DNA of 46,208 nucleotides, taken from the NCBI GenBank assembly GCA_016285055.1, contig JAEEPZ010000019.1:1-46208 (forward strand), in the 5' to 3' direction. The notes below the pieces were generated by a model that saw only the letters and a program-made list of their open reading frames with translations, did not search any database and was not told where the DNA came from. Positions 30,818 through 40,169 of this stretch are shown here, piece by piece (position 1 is the first letter of the stretch; each line of letters begins with the position of its first letter). This stretch comes from Prevotella sp. Lineage in GTDB: Bacteria > Bacteroidota > Bacteroidia > Bacteroidales > Bacteroidaceae. A program made the translations under genes and the position numbers.

Positions 30818-32979
30818 ATCACACGATGAAGCAGAAACTATTCCTCATCTTTGCCGCAGCATTGCTGGCACTGCCCACGGCGGCAAAACCCAAGCGCGCC
30901 CTGACGGAGAAGGACATGGGCGCCTATCTCTTCACCTTCTTCAGCGACCCGACGCACTCGCTGTTCATGGCCATCAGCTACGACGGCTATACGTTCACTC
31001 CGGTGAACAACAGCGAGCCGATTATCTCGGGCGACAGCATCGCCGAGCAGCACGGCATCCGCGACCCGCACATCTACCGTGCGCCGAACGGCAAGTTCTA
31101 CATCGCCATGACCGACCTGCACGTCTTCGGCAAGCAGAAAGGCATACGCACCACGCAATGGGAGCGCCCCGACGAGTTCGGCTGGGGCAACAACAGGGGG
31201 CTGGTGCTCATGGCTAGCGACGACCTCATCAACTGGACACACCACGTGGCCCGCCTCGACAAGCTCTTCCCCGACGAGTTCGGCAAGGTGGGATGCGCCT
31301 GGGCTCCACAGACCATCTGGGACCCGGCAGCAGGTAAGCCGATGGTCTATTTCACCATCCGACAGCAGGCGGGTGGGCGCACGAAGCTTTACTACAGCTA
31401 TGCCGACGAGGCTTTCACCACGCTGGAGACCGTGCCGCAGCTGCTCTTCGAATATCCCGACACGACGATTCAGGTGCTCGATGCCGACATCTGTCCGATG
31501 CCCGACGGCCGCTATTTCATGACCTACGTGTCGCAGGAGAATCCCGGCGGTATCAAGTACATGATCAGCGACCGGATAAACCATTTCGATGACTATCACG
31601 CCGAGCAGATAGACGGCGAACGCACGGGCTGCGAGGCACCCAACGTGTGGAAGCGCATCGGCGAGAACAAGTGGGTCATCATGTACGATGTCTATAGCGT
31701 CAACCCCCACAACTTCGGCTTCGTCGAGACTTCCGACTTCAAGACATTCACACCACTTGGACACTTCAACGAGGGCAAGATGAAGATAACCAACTTTGTG
31801 TCGCCGAAGCACGGCTCGGTCATCCACATCACGAAGGCCGAGGCGAAGCGACTGGAGCAGTACTGGGAGGCACAGCAGCAGAAGAAGAAGGGCATACGTA
31901 GCGGTGAGCTCTGGCGCGACGACGGCGGGCGCCACATCAATGCCCACGGCGGGGGAGTGCTGAAATATGGCGACACATACTACTGGTTTGGCGAGCACAA
32001 GGACGAGCGCACCAGCGACGCGATGGTTGGCGTGATGTGCTACGCCTCGAAGGACTTGGTGAACTGGAGAAACTGCGGCGTGGCGCTGAGTGTGACAGAT
32101 GCTGCTCCAGGACGGGGCAACGACAGGATGGCGAGAAGACGCGCCACGACAGATTCCGACATCGAGCGCGGCTGCATCCTGGAGCGTCCGAAGGTGATAT
32201 ATAATGAGGTGACGAAGAAATTCTGCATGTGGTTCCACTTGGAGCTGAAAGGGCAGGGCTACAATGCCGCACGCTATGGCGTGGCCGTGGCCGACCGCCC
32301 AGAAGGCCCCTACAAGTTCCTCTACTCGCAGAGGGCTGATGCAGGCACATGGCCAATAGAGTACGGGCAGAAGGAGCTGGCTGTGCTCGACACGCTCAAC
32401 GAGGCCAACTTCAAGGAATGGTGGACTCCGGAGTGGAGAAAGGCTGTGAATCAGGGGCTTATCGTAAAACGCGACTTCCGCTCTGGGCAGATGTCGCGCG
32501 ACATGACGCTCTACGTCGACGATGACGGGAAGGCATACCACATCTTCTCGTCGGAGGAGAACCTGACGCTACACATTGCTGAGCTGACGGCCGACTACCT
32601 GCATCACACGGGGCGATACACCTGCGTTGCGCCAGCTGGCCATAACGAGGCACCCGCCATCTTCAAGCATGAAGGTACCTACTGGATGATTACCTCTGGC
32701 TGCACCGGCTGGGCACCCAACGAGGCCCGCATGTTCTCTGCTCCCAGCATCTGGGGGCCTTGGACGCAGCATCCCAACCCTTGCCGGGGTCCCAAGGCGG
32801 AGATTACCTTCGGCGGGCAGAGTACCTACATCCTGCCTGTCGGCGACAAATACATCTTCATGGCCGACATCTGGCGTCCGCAGCATCCCATCGACGCCCG
32901 CTACATCTGGCTTCCCATCGAGTTTGAAGACGGCAAGCCGGTCATCCATTGGCGCGACGAGTGGAAAATGACGGAATAA
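30814..32979 (+). CDS. tandem GH43-GH43 enzyme, second domain exo-beta-1,3-galactanase-like
   Basis: 721 residues with a signal peptide (about 1-24) and two GH43 propellers. Domain 1 (about 35-345) keeps all three carboxylates: Asp84 in GIRDPHIY, Asp223 or Asp225 in VLDADICP, and Glu274 in GCEAPNVW. Domain 2 (about 365-715) has the GH43_24 pattern: INAHGGGVL replaces the base region, with Glu457 in LERPKVIY, Glu612 in NEAPAIF and Gln669 in GGQSTYI. In characterised exo-beta-1,3-galactanases of this subfamily a Gln stands in for the missing base. The pair suggests trimming of arabinogalactan-type side chains and backbone by one protein. The ATG at 30826 is an alternative start. Confidence 0.85.
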   Translation: MNHTMKQKLFLIFAAALLALPTAAKPKRALTEKDMGAYLFTFFSDPTHSLFMAISYDGYTFTPVNNSEPIISGDSIAEQHGIRDPHIYRAPNGKFYIAMTDLHVFGKQKGIRTTQWERPDEFGWGNNRGLVLMASDDLINWTHHVARLDKLFPDEFGKVGCAWAPQTIWDPAAGKPMVYFTIRQQAGGRTKLYYSYADEAFTTLETVPQLLFEYPDTTIQVLDADICPMPDGRYFMTYVSQENPGGIKYMISDRINHFDDYHAEQIDGERTGCEAPNVWKRIGENKWVIMYDVYSVNPHNFGFVETSDFKTFTPLGHFNEGKMKITNFVSPKHGSVIHITKAEAKRLEQYWEAQQQKKKGIRSGELWRDDGGRHINAHGGGVLKYGDTYYWFGEHKDERTSDAMVGVMCYASKDLVNWRNCGVALSVTDAAPGRGNDRMARRRATTDSDIERGCILERPKVIYNEVTKKFCMWFHLELKGQGYNAARYGVAVADRPEGPYKFLYSQRADAGTWPIEYGQKELAVLDTLNEANFKEWWTPEWRKAVNQGLIVKRDFRSGQMSRDMTLYVDDDGKAYHIFSSEENLTLHIAELTADYLHHTGRYTCVAPAGHNEAPAIFKHEGTYWMITSGCTGWAPNEARMFSAPSIWGPWTQHPNPCRGPKAEITFGGQSTYILPVGDKYIFMADIWRPQHPIDARYIWLPIEFEDGKPVIHWRDEWKMTE

Positions 32980-33008
32980 CAAAAAACGGTTGTTTCTTAG
33001 TGACTGAT

Positions 33009-33947
33009 ATGAAATACGGAATTATTGGGACAGGAGCCATCGGCGGCTACTATGGTGCCCGGCTCGCACAAAGCGGCCAGGAGGTGCACTTCCTGCTGCA
33101 TAGTGATTATGAATATGTGCTTGAGCATGGGCTGCAGGTAGATTCCTGCAACGGCTCGTTCCATCTGGACAAGCCGCATGTCTATCATTCTACAGCCGAC
33201 ATGCCGCCGTGCGACGTGGTGCTGGTGTGCCTGAAAAGCATCAACAACCACAAGCTCCGCGAGCTGCTGCCGCCATTGCTCCCTGCCCCGTCCGCCGACA
33301 GCCCGACGTGCTCCGCTGGCCCGCTGGTCGTATTGATTCAGAACGGCATCGGCGTGGAGCAGGATGTGCAGGCGATGTTCCCCGGCTTGCAGCTGGCAGC
33401 GGGACTGGCCTTTATCTGCTCGGCCAAAACGGAGCCGGGGCGCATAAACCACCAATGCTACGGGCAGATAAATCTGGGCAACTACTCCTGCCGTGACGAG
33501 GCCCGGCTGGAACAGGTAGTAGCCGACTTCAACGCCGCTGGCGTGAAGGCCGGTCTGGTGGAATACAATGAAGCCCGCTGGAAGAAGGCAGTATGGAATA
33601 TGCCTTTTAACGGCATGACCGTTGCCTTGAACACGCGTACCGACCTGCTCCTGGGTAATCCTGCCACCCGCAGGCTTATCCGTGAGCAGATGATGGAGGT
33701 AATCGGTGCCGCCCGCCATCTGGGGGTGACAGGTATAGACGAGTCGTTTGCCGAGCTGATGATGAAGATGACCGACGAGATGACGCCTTACTCGCCTTCC
33801 ATGAAACTGGACTTCGACTTCCACCGCCCCATGGAGATACATTATCTTTATACACGGCCCATAGAAATAGCCAGAGAGGCAGGTTTCGACATGCCCCGTC
33901 TGGCTATGCTGGAAGCCGAACTCCGGTTCCTGGAAAACCCCTCCTAA
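33009..33947 (+). CDS. ketopantoate reductase-family protein (PanE/ApbA)
   Basis: A 312-residue NADP-binding protein. MKYGIIGTGAIGGYYGARLA is the GxGAxG nucleotide-binding start, followed by CDVVLVCLKS and the LIQNGIG segment around the substrate site. WKKAVWNMPFNGMTVAL carries the conserved Lys-Asn pair of the C-terminal domain. The family reduces 2-dehydropantoate to pantoate for coenzyme A synthesis, but many paralogues have other ketoacid substrates, so panE is not assigned with certainty. I start at 33009 because the longer frame overlaps the end of the GH43 gene. The context (glycan enzymes) gives no hint of pantothenate synthesis. Confidence 0.82.
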   Translation: MKYGIIGTGAIGGYYGARLAQSGQEVHFLLHSDYEYVLEHGLQVDSCNGSFHLDKPHVYHSTADMPPCDVVLVCLKSINNHKLRELLPPLLPAPSADSPTCSAGPLVVLIQNGIGVEQDVQAMFPGLQLAAGLAFICSAKTEPGRINHQCYGQINLGNYSCRDEARLEQVVADFNAAGVKAGLVEYNEARWKKAVWNMPFNGMTVALNTRTDLLLGNPATRRLIREQMMEVIGAARHLGVTGIDESFAELMMKMTDEMTPYSPSMKLDFDFHRPMEIHYLYTRPIEIAREAGFDMPRLAMLEAELRFLENPS

Positions 33948-33950
33948 TCT

Positions 33951-34004
33951 CCCCGAAGGGTAGGGAATCCCCCCTCCCCTTCGGGAAGGGGATGGGGGAG
34001 GGGT
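33951..34004. terminator. hairpin-rich convergent terminator region
   Basis: CCCCTT-CGGG-AAGGGG (33976-33991) forms a tight hairpin inside a longer CCCCCTCCCC/GGGGGAGGGG palindrome, between the convergent panE-like and nagB genes. The plus strand continues GGGTTTAC. It belongs to the same GC-rich repeat type as 28678-28806. Confidence 0.6.
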
Positions 34005-34799
34005 TTACAGCAGATTATCTTTCTCTATGTCCTTGAAGTAGCGGTAGGTACCAACCTTCAGTTCGTCGCAGGCGGCATCGTCGGCCACGATGATGCCGTG
34101 CTGGTGCATCTGGAGGGCTGAGATGGTCCACATGTGGTTCACGCTGCCTTCGATGGCGGCCTGCAAGGCGCGGCACTTGGCATGTCCGTTCACCAGAATC
34201 ATCACTTCCTTGGCTGCCATCACAGTACCTACGCCGACAGTAAGCGCCGTCTTGGGCACCTTGTTGATGTCGCCCTCGAAGAAGCGGCTGTTGGCGATGA
34301 TGGTGTCGGTGGTCAGCGTTTTCTGACGGGTGCGGCTGGTGAGCGACGAACCCGGCTCGTTGAATGCGATGTGACCGTCGGGGCCTATGCCGCCGAGGAA
34401 GAGGTCGATGCCGCCGGCCTCCTCAATCATCTGCTCGTAGTGGGCGCACTCGGCAGCCAGGTCGGGAGCGTTGCCGTTGAGAATGTGAATGTTCTCCTTC
34501 GGGCAGTCGATATGGTTGAACAGATTGGTGAACATGAATGAGTGGTAGCTCTCAGGATGCTCCTCGGGCAGACCCACATATTCGTCCATGTTGAAGGTGA
34601 GCACATGCTTGAAGCTGACTCGTCCCTCCTGACATGCTTTCACCAGTGCCCGATACATGCCGATGGGGCTGCTGCCTGTGGGGAGTCCAAGCACGAAGGG
34701 CTTCTCTGCCGTTGGCTTTGCGGCGTTGATACGTTCAATGACATGATTTGCTGCCCATTGCGACATCAAATCGTAGTTCGGTTCAATGATAACTCTCAT
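34005..34799 (-). CDS. nagB: glucosamine-6-phosphate deaminase
   Basis: 264 residues, normal for NagB, which converts glucosamine-6-phosphate to fructose-6-phosphate and ammonia in amino-sugar catabolism. Diagnostic segments are [14 protein letters not shown] (phosphate loop), FNMDEYVGL (with the catalytic Asp), [20 protein letters not shown] and the late [20 protein letters not shown] choose the ATG at 34799 ([10 protein letters not shown]), the normal N-terminus, rather than the longer frame from 34922. The M6 protease gene lies upstream on the same strand with a 34-bp gap. Confidence 0.95.
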   Translation of the reverse strand: MRVIIEPNYDLMSQWAANHVIERINAAKPTAEKPFVLGLPTGSSPIGMYRALVKACQEGRVSFKHVLTFNMDEYVGLPEEHPESYHSFMFTNLFNHIDCPKENIHILNGNAPDLAAECAHYEQMIEEAGGIDLFLGGIGPDGHIAFNEPGSSLTSRTRQKTLTTDTIIANSRFFEGDINKVPKTALTVGVGTVMAAKEVMILVNGHAKCRALQAAIEGSVNHMWTISALQMHQHGIIVADDAACDELKVGTYRYFKDIEKDNLL

Positions 34800-34833
34800 A
34801 ATTGTGTTGTTTAAGTGAATTGTGTTTGTTAGT

Positions 34834-36327
34834 TTATCTAGAAAAGTATTTCTTTCCGTTCCTGATGACCAGTCCGTGATAGGAGTCGCTGACGCGGCGT
34901 CCTGTAAGGTCGTAGGCAGCATGTGTACGTTCCGGCTGCTGCGCGCTCAGTTCCACTATGCCGCTCATTTCCTCGTTCATGAATAGGAATGACACCGTGG
35001 CGTCGTCGTTCTCCGTAATGTCGTTAATGGGCTTGGAGAGCAGGCCCGTGCCGCTGTAGGTCGTGGCGGCAGGGATGGAAGTGTCTGTAAACGAGCGGTT
35101 TTCGGTAGAGTCGTCAACAAATGGATAGGCTGTGCCGCTGAGGTAAAGGCTGTGCCCGCCTGTATGTGTGCTACCGTCGCCGATGATGTCCTCCCACTCG
35201 TTGTAGTCTAGGTTGTCGGCATGCACCAGTTCGTAGCGGTGGTGGTTAGGATTGTTGTTCACGTTGTTGGCGTTCCAAATCGAGGCATTATAGTCCACAT
35301 GGCTGATGAGCAGTCCATGTCCTGGAGTGCGCAAGTCCCAACCGTTCCATTGGCGGTTTTCCAGCAGGAAGAACTCGTTGGTGTTGTCTGTTCTGATGAT
35401 GTAAGCCTTGCCGCCTTCAGCCAGAGGCTTCAGCCCCTCTATCGTGGCTGGCATGTCGAGCTCCTCTGGCTTCAGCCATCCTAGTAGCATTTTCTCATGC
35501 GCAGAATAGTTGGGCGGACACCAGCCGTTGTTTACAAAGTTTCCGCCGTCCATCAGATCCCACTCGTCCACTATGGAGTATTCGTCGCCCCTGGTGGGGT
35601 AGAGGTCGGGCAGGCCCAGCGTATGGCTGTACTCATGGCAGATGGTGCCTATGCCGCAGGAACGATTATTCGTCCACAGTTCGGCACTGGCAGAACAATC
35701 GCGCATGGTGATTCCGTTCACCGTGATTGAGGACATGGTGTTCGTGTTTGGCCAGATGCAGCCTTTTGTGGCGTCTGATGACTCGTTGCCTCCGTAGCCG
35801 GCATAGATGAAGACGATGGCTTCTGCACGTCCCGCTCTATCCCAAACATAGGGACTGAAGTCTACGCCCAGCGAGTCGGCTGCCAGCTGCAGGGCTTCCC
35901 TGAAAGCATTGGCGCCATAGTTGCCATACGTTGTGTTTCCGTTCGCCAGCTTGACAGGGCCGTAGATGTCGAAATGGGGCTTGAACAGTCCTGACGACTG
36001 TTGGCGGAAATAGTCGGCCACGCAGCCGGGGCCTCTGCCTTCGTTGTAGCCCTCTTCATTGAAGATGCGGTTGTAGAAGTCCTGCGGGTCTTCGCAGGAG
36101 AAGTCCTTGTTGGAAAAAGATACCAGCACTACCGCCACAGGATAGACCCGCGTGGAGTCCCAGTCTGTTTTCAACTGGGCAAGCTGGTACCGACGGCTGG
36201 CTCCCCCCACCGCTTCATGGGTAGGCTGGGCTTCCAGGCAGTCATAATGCAGAAATCTCCTGCCCTGGGCTGAAGCACCTAGGGGCAGGAGAATAAGGAA
36301 TGAAATCAGGAATGTTCTTATTTGCAT
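34834..36327 (-). CDS. secreted M6-family metalloprotease with C-terminal tail
   Basis: 497 residues with a signal peptide (about 1-21, GASAQ). [11 protein letters not shown] (His231, Glu232, His235, Asp241) is the zinc motif of M6 (immune inhibitor A-like) proteases. The upstream [12 protein letters not shown] and the downstream WDLMDGG with MLLGWL are also typical. After a beta-rich domain the protein ends [20 protein letters not shown], resembling C-terminal sorting tails of Bacteroidetes secreted proteins and the tail of the surface protein at 2208-5942. It is likely extracellular or surface-bound. I choose the ATG at 36327; it overlaps the end of the fumarase gene by 10 bp, so translation may be coupled. 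Confidence 0.86.
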   Translation of the reverse strand: MQIRTFLISFLILLPLGASAQGRRFLHYDCLEAQPTHEAVGGASRRYQLAQLKTDWDSTRVYPVAVVLVSFSNKDFSCEDPQDFYNRIFNEEGYNEGRGPGCVADYFRQQSSGLFKPHFDIYGPVKLANGNTTYGNYGANAFREALQLAADSLGVDFSPYVWDRAGRAEAIVFIYAGYGGNESSDATKGCIWPNTNTMSSITVNGITMRDCSASAELWTNNRSCGIGTICHEYSHTLGLPDLYPTRGDEYSIVDEWDLMDGGNFVNNGWCPPNYSAHEKMLLGWLKPEELDMPATIEGLKPLAEGGKAYIIRTDNTNEFFLLENRQWNGWDLRTPGHGLLISHVDYNASIWNANNVNNNPNHHRYELVHADNLDYNEWEDIIGDGSTHTGGHSLYLSGTAYPFVDDSTENRSFTDTSIPAATTYSGTGLLSKPINDITENDDATVSFLFMNEEMSGIVELSAQQPERTHAAYDLTGRRVSDSYHGLVIRNGKKYFSR

Positions 36328-37967
36328 TTGGGACACCAGGGTTTCAAGGTCTTGAAGAAGTCGTTGCCCTTGTCGTCTACGAGAATAAAGGCGGGGAAAT
36401 CCACGACGTCAATCTTCCAGATGGCCTCCATGCCCAGTTCAGGATATTCTACACACTCAATAGATTTGATGCTGCTTTGACTGAGCACGGCAGCCACGCC
36501 GCCGATGCTGCCCAGGTAGAAGCCGCCATGCTTCTGGCAGGCGTCGGTCACCACTTGCGAGCGGTTGCCCTTGGCAATCATCACCAATGAGGCGCCGAGG
36601 CTCTGGAACTCGTCCACGTAGGGATCCATACGGTTGGCCGTTGTGGGTCCCATCGAGCCGCAGGGATAGCCCTCCGGCGTCTTGGCAGGACCGGCATAGA
36701 GTACGGGATATTTCTTGAAGTATTCAGGCATCTCCTCACCGGCGTCGATGCGGGCTTTCAGCTTGGCGTGGGCAATGTCGCGGGCTACGATGATCGTGCC
36801 CTTCAGGTTCACCCTCGTGGAAACGGGATATTTCGACAGCTCCTTGCGGACGGCGTCGATGCCCTCGTTCAGGTCTATCTCAATGGTGTTCTGTCCCTCG
36901 CCGGCCTTGGCGTATTCTGCGGGAATCAGCTCTGCGGGGTTCGAGTCCATCTGCTCCAGCCATATACCGTCGCGGTTGATCTTGGCTTTGATGTTGCGGT
37001 CGGCCGAGCAGCTCACACCCATGCCGATGGGGCAGCTGGCACCGTGGCGCGGCAGACGGACGACGCGGATGTCATGAGCCAGATACTTGCCGCCGAACTG
37101 TGCGCCCAGCCCAATCTTCTGAGCTTCCAGCAGCAGCTTCTGCTCCAGGTCGACGTCGCGGAAGGCACGGCCTGTCTCGTCGCCCGTAGTGGGCAGCGAG
37201 TCGTAGTACTTGATGCTGGCCAGCTTCACGGTGAGCAGGTTCTTCTCAGCCGAGGTGCCGCCGATGACGAAGGCGATGTGGTAGGGCGGGCAGGCAGCTG
37301 TGCCCAGGCTCTTCATCTTCTCCACGAGGAAGGGAATCAGTGTCCCCTCGTTCTGGATGGTGGCCTTGGTCATGGGGTAGAAATAGGTCTTGTTGGCCGA
37401 ACCGCCGCCCTTGGCCACGAACACGAAGCGGTATTCGGCACCCTCGGTGGCCTCGATGTCAATCTGTGCAGGCAGGTTGCAGCGGGTGTTCACCTCGTCG
37501 TACATGTTGAGCGGGGCATTCTGCGAATAGCGTAAGTTGTCCTGTGTAAAGGTGTTAAACACTCCTAGTGAAAGTGCTTCTTCATCCTCGAAGCCCGTCC
37601 ACACCTGCTGACCCTTCTCTCCGTGGATGATGGCAGTACCGGTGTCCTGGCAGAAGGGCAGTATGCCGCGAGCAGCCACCTCAGCGTTGCGCAGGAACTG
37701 CAGGGCCACGTACTTGTCGTTGTCACTGGCATCGGGGTCGTTCAGTATCTGAGCCACCTGCAGGTTGTGCTCGCGGCGAAGCATGAACTCCACGTCGTGG
37801 AAGGCCTGCTGGGCCAGCAGCGTAAGAGCCTCCTTAGAAACTTTGATGATTTCTTTTCCCTCAAACTGCGCGGTGGTCACGCCATCCTTTGAAAGCAGTC
37901 TGTACTCTGTCTTGTCCTCGCCCAGCTGGAACATTGGGGCGTACTTGAATGCGGGTGTTGTAGCCAT
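36318..37967 (-). CDS. class I fumarate hydratase (Fe-S)
   Basis: 549 residues, the size of the fused alpha/beta class I fumarases (FumA/FumB type). The three cysteine-containing sites expected for the [4Fe-4S] cluster are visible: [25 protein letters not shown] and [14 protein letters not shown]. It interconverts fumarate and malate; in Bacteroidales it works in the direction of fumarate in the anaerobic succinate-propionate route, in line with the decarboxylase genes at 8700-11397. It has its own promoter (37995-38026). The M6 gene overlaps its 3' end. Confidence 0.94.
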   Translation of the reverse strand: MATTPAFKYAPMFQLGEDKTEYRLLSKDGVTTAQFEGKEIIKVSKEALTLLAQQAFHDVEFMLRREHNLQVAQILNDPDASDNDKYVALQFLRNAEVAARGILPFCQDTGTAIIHGEKGQQVWTGFEDEEALSLGVFNTFTQDNLRYSQNAPLNMYDEVNTRCNLPAQIDIEATEGAEYRFVFVAKGGGSANKTYFYPMTKATIQNEGTLIPFLVEKMKSLGTAACPPYHIAFVIGGTSAEKNLLTVKLASIKYYDSLPTTGDETGRAFRDVDLEQKLLLEAQKIGLGAQFGGKYLAHDIRVVRLPRHGASCPIGMGVSCSADRNIKAKINRDGIWLEQMDSNPAELIPAEYAKAGEGQNTIEIDLNEGIDAVRKELSKYPVSTRVNLKGTIIVARDIAHAKLKARIDAGEEMPEYFKKYPVLYAGPAKTPEGYPCGSMGPTTANRMDPYVDEFQSLGASLVMIAKGNRSQVVTDACQKHGGFYLGSIGGVAAVLSQSSIKSIECVEYPELGMEAIWKIDVVDFPAFILVDDKGNDFFKTLKPWCPKCK

Positions 37968-37994
37968 AATATCTTTTTTTTAGTTTTTCGCTTG

Positions 37995-38026
37995 CAAAAG
38001 TACACAAAAAATGCTGAAAGCACAAA
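37995..38026 (-). promoter_or_regulatory. promoter of the fumarase gene
   Basis: On the minus strand TTTG (38023-38026), a 20-bp spacer and TACTTTTG (37995-38002), 27 bp upstream of the ATG. The upstream part overlaps the terminator hairpin of the preceding mrp gene. Confidence 0.75.
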
Positions 38027-38038
38027 ACTTTCGGCATT
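38004..38038 (-). terminator. intrinsic terminator of the mrp gene
   Basis: ATGCYGAAAG (38028-38037 paired with 38011-38020) has a 7-nt loop, and on the minus strand a run of six T follows. It starts 8 bp after the mrp stop codon. Confidence 0.75.
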
Positions 38039-38045
38039 TTTCTTT

Positions 38046-39143
38046 CTACTTTTTCTTTCCGTTCCTGTTCACCACCGTGACCACTGCCTGAGCCAGGTTT
38101 AGGAAAGCCTGTCCCGACATCGAGTCGGCATTGGCGGCCACAGGCGTTCCCTTGTCGCCGTTGTCACAGACGCTCTGCACCAGCGGCAGCTGTGCCAGCA
38201 AGGGGAGCTTCATCTCTTCGGCCAGTCGCTTGCAGCCTTCTCGTCCGAAGATGTAGTAGCGGTTCTGGGGCAGCTCGGCAGGCGTGAACCACGCCATGTT
38301 CTCCACCAGCCCCAGGATGGGCACCTGTACCTTCTCGTTCTGGTACATATCTATGCCTTTGCGAGCATCGGCCAGCGCCACCTGCTGCGGTGTGGAGACG
38401 ATGACGGCACCTGTGAGCTTCAGCGTCTGCAACAGCGTGAGATGGATGTCGCTGGTGCCCGGCGGCGTGTCGAGGATGAGATAGTCCAGCTCTCCCCAGT
38501 CAGCATCGGCAATGAGTTGCTTCAGCGCGTTGCAGGCCATGCCGCCGCGCCACAGCGTCGCCGTGCTGGGGGCGACGAAGAAGCCGATGCTCAGCATCTT
38601 GATGCCATATTTCTCAACAGGCACGATGAGGTCTCGTCCGTCCTTATTCACGGCATACACTTGTTCGCCTTCCACGCCCAGCATCTTCGGGATGCTTGGA
38701 CCGAAGATGTCGGTGTCGAGCAGGCCCACGCTGTAGCCCAGACGGGCCAGCGCGACAGCCAGATTGACGGCCACGGTGCTCTTGCCCACGCCGCCCTTGC
38801 CGCTGCTCACGGCCACGATATGCTTTACGCCAGGCAGCAAGTCCTCGTCCTTGGGCCGGGGCTTCGATTTGTACTCGGTAATAATCTCTACGGCTACGTC
38901 CTGTCCGCAATGGTAGCGGATGGCCGCTTCAGCGGCTTTCACGGTTGACTTCAGGAAAGGGTCGGTGTCGCGGGGAAATTCCAGCACCACCTTCACGCTC
39001 CAGTTCTTTCCCTCTTGCGGGGGATTGAGAGGGGCTACCACAGGCGTGTCGGCTACCATGCCGCTCTCTACCAGGTTTTTCTTCGTGCCCGCATACGTCA
39101 CAGTGGCGAGCGCCTCCATAATCAGTTTCGGATAAAGGGCCAT
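38046..39143 (-). CDS. mrp: Mrp/NBP35-type ATP-binding iron-sulfur carrier
   Basis: A 365-residue P-loop protein. An N-terminal MIP18/DUF59-like domain (about 1-95) is followed by the Mrp ATPase: the deviant Walker A VSSGKGGVGKST, LLDTDIFGPSIPKMLG and LDTPPGTSDIHLTL. Mrp proteins carry or deliver Fe-S clusters, so it may serve clients such as the Fe-S fumarase encoded next to it. The late CxxC, which binds the bridging cluster in many homologues, is not visible; the ENMAWFTP segment stands there instead, as in many Bacteroidetes homologues. The promoter is at 39224-39255. Confidence 0.92.
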   Translation of the reverse strand: MALYPKLIMEALATVTYAGTKKNLVESGMVADTPVVAPLNPPQEGKNWSVKVVLEFPRDTDPFLKSTVKAAEAAIRYHCGQDVAVEIITEYKSKPRPKDEDLLPGVKHIVAVSSGKGGVGKSTVAVNLAVALARLGYSVGLLDTDIFGPSIPKMLGVEGEQVYAVNKDGRDLIVPVEKYGIKMLSIGFFVAPSTATLWRGGMACNALKQLIADADWGELDYLILDTPPGTSDIHLTLLQTLKLTGAVIVSTPQQVALADARKGIDMYQNEKVQVPILGLVENMAWFTPAELPQNRYYIFGREGCKRLAEEMKLPLLAQLPLVQSVCDNGDKGTPVAANADSMSGQAFLNLAQAVVTVVNRNGKKK

Positions 39144-39223
39144 GATTATTCTTTATTATATAATAATGTAGGGTCTGTATTGTTATTATTCATGTTTGCT
39201 TTCGTTTAGCGAAAAGACAGCTG

Positions 39224-39255
39224 CAAAGGTAAGCAAAAGAATCTTTTTCGCCAAG
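39224..39255 (-). promoter_or_regulatory. promoter of the mrp gene
   Basis: On the minus strand CTTG (39252-39255), a 20-bp spacer and TACCTTTG (39224-39231). The -33 box differs from TTTG by one base. Confidence 0.6.
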
Positions 39256-39317
39256 TAAGCAAGTGTTAAAAGTAAACAAAAGACATTAACGCCTACACTT
39301 CGCTGAATATTTTTTCG

Positions 39318-39325
39318 TACCTTTG
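39318..39325 (+). promoter_or_regulatory. -7 box of the NlpC/P60 gene
   Basis: TACCTTTG followed by CAAG, 61 bp upstream of the ATG at 39387. A GC-rich hairpin (GGCGCGGCATC and CGTGCCGCGC, about 39341-39362) lies in the leader. No TTTG is at the -33 position. Confidence 0.55.
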
Positions 39326-39386
39326 CAAGCGTTTTAATCAGGCGCGGCATCTCGTGCCGCGCTTATCAATTACCTAATAGCGAGTT

Positions 39387-39986
39387 ATGAGAAAGAATTT
39401 CTTTTGTGCCCTTACCGTGATGTGTCTTTCCTTTGGCTGTGCTTACGGCCAGAGCAAGCAGGAAGAGTCGAACGACGAACTGATCAATGAGCTGTTGTCC
39501 TACGGCGATGCGGACGACGAGGAGATTGGCAACTTCGACTTCATCTACCGCAATGGAGGCGAGTCGCTCGACTACGACGAACTGATGGCGGAGAACATCA
39601 TCGATGAGGCCATATCCCATTTGGGAACCCGCTATGTCTATGGCTCGAAAGGCCCCAACTCGTTCGACTGCTCTGGTTTCACCAGCTATGTCTATAAGCA
39701 CCAGAACGGCGTGTGGATTGGCGCCTCTTCCCGCGAGCAGTATGCCATCAACCAGCCCATCAAGCGCAGCGAGATGCAGGCAGGCGACCTAGTGTTCTTC
39801 ACCTCCCCCCGCTCAGGACGAGGCGTGGGCCATGTGGGCATCGTCCTCGACTTCGACCCCATCACCGACACTTTCTATTTCATCCATGCCTCGACAAAGG
39901 AAGGCGTGAAAATCAGCAAATCTACCGATGGCTACTACCAGCGACGCTATGTAGGCGTCAGGCGTCCCTTGCGGGCTACGCCCTGA
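39387..39986 (+). CDS. NlpC/P60-family cell-wall endopeptidase
   Basis: A 199-residue exported protein (signal peptide about 1-21, AYGQ). The C-terminal 125 residues are a C40 peptidase domain with catalytic Cys95 (NSFDCSGFTSYVY), His149 (GVGHVGIVLD) and His167 (FYFIHASTKEGV). Such enzymes cut gamma-D-Glu-diaminopimelate bonds in peptidoglycan stem peptides. The short N-terminal acidic region has no recognised cell-wall-binding domain. The following CapA-like gene is on the same strand but separated by repeat DNA (40003-40080). Confidence 0.9.
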   Translation: MRKNFFCALTVMCLSFGCAYGQSKQEESNDELINELLSYGDADDEEIGNFDFIYRNGGESLDYDELMAENIIDEAISHLGTRYVYGSKGPNSFDCSGFTSYVYKHQNGVWIGASSREQYAINQPIKRSEMQAGDLVFFTSPRSGRGVGHVGIVLDFDPITDTFYFIHASTKEGVKISKSTDGYYQRRYVGVRRPLRATP

Positions 39987-40005
39987 ATAGATAACGTGCT
40001 GCGCC

Positions 40006-40169
40006 CTAAATGAAAAATGATAAATTGCGGGCTGCGCCCTAAATGATAAATGATAAATGACAAATAAAAAATGCTGCGCGATGAAAAGACTAAATATTAG
40101 TAGAAAGATTTTTACGCCGCTAAGTTTATCATTTATCATTTTTCATTTATCATTTAGGGCGCAGCCCGC
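40006..40169. repeat. inverted repeat encoding part of the CapA-like signal peptide
   Basis: GCGGGCTGCGCCCTAAATG and the next 8 bp (40027-40053) are perfectly inverted at 40143-40169 (27 bp). A further partial copy lies at 40006-40025, and a diverged one at 39971-39989. The right arm is inside the CapA-like gene and encodes the signal-peptide core and RAQ residues. A 39-bp segment of the right arm (40131-40169, reversed) is identical to 44582-44620. Confidence 0.85.

Noticed and set aside
30838..32541. Minus-strand ORF of 567 codons opposite the tandem GH43 gene
   Set aside because: Antisense to a well-defined two-domain enzyme; no recognisable family and no promoter.
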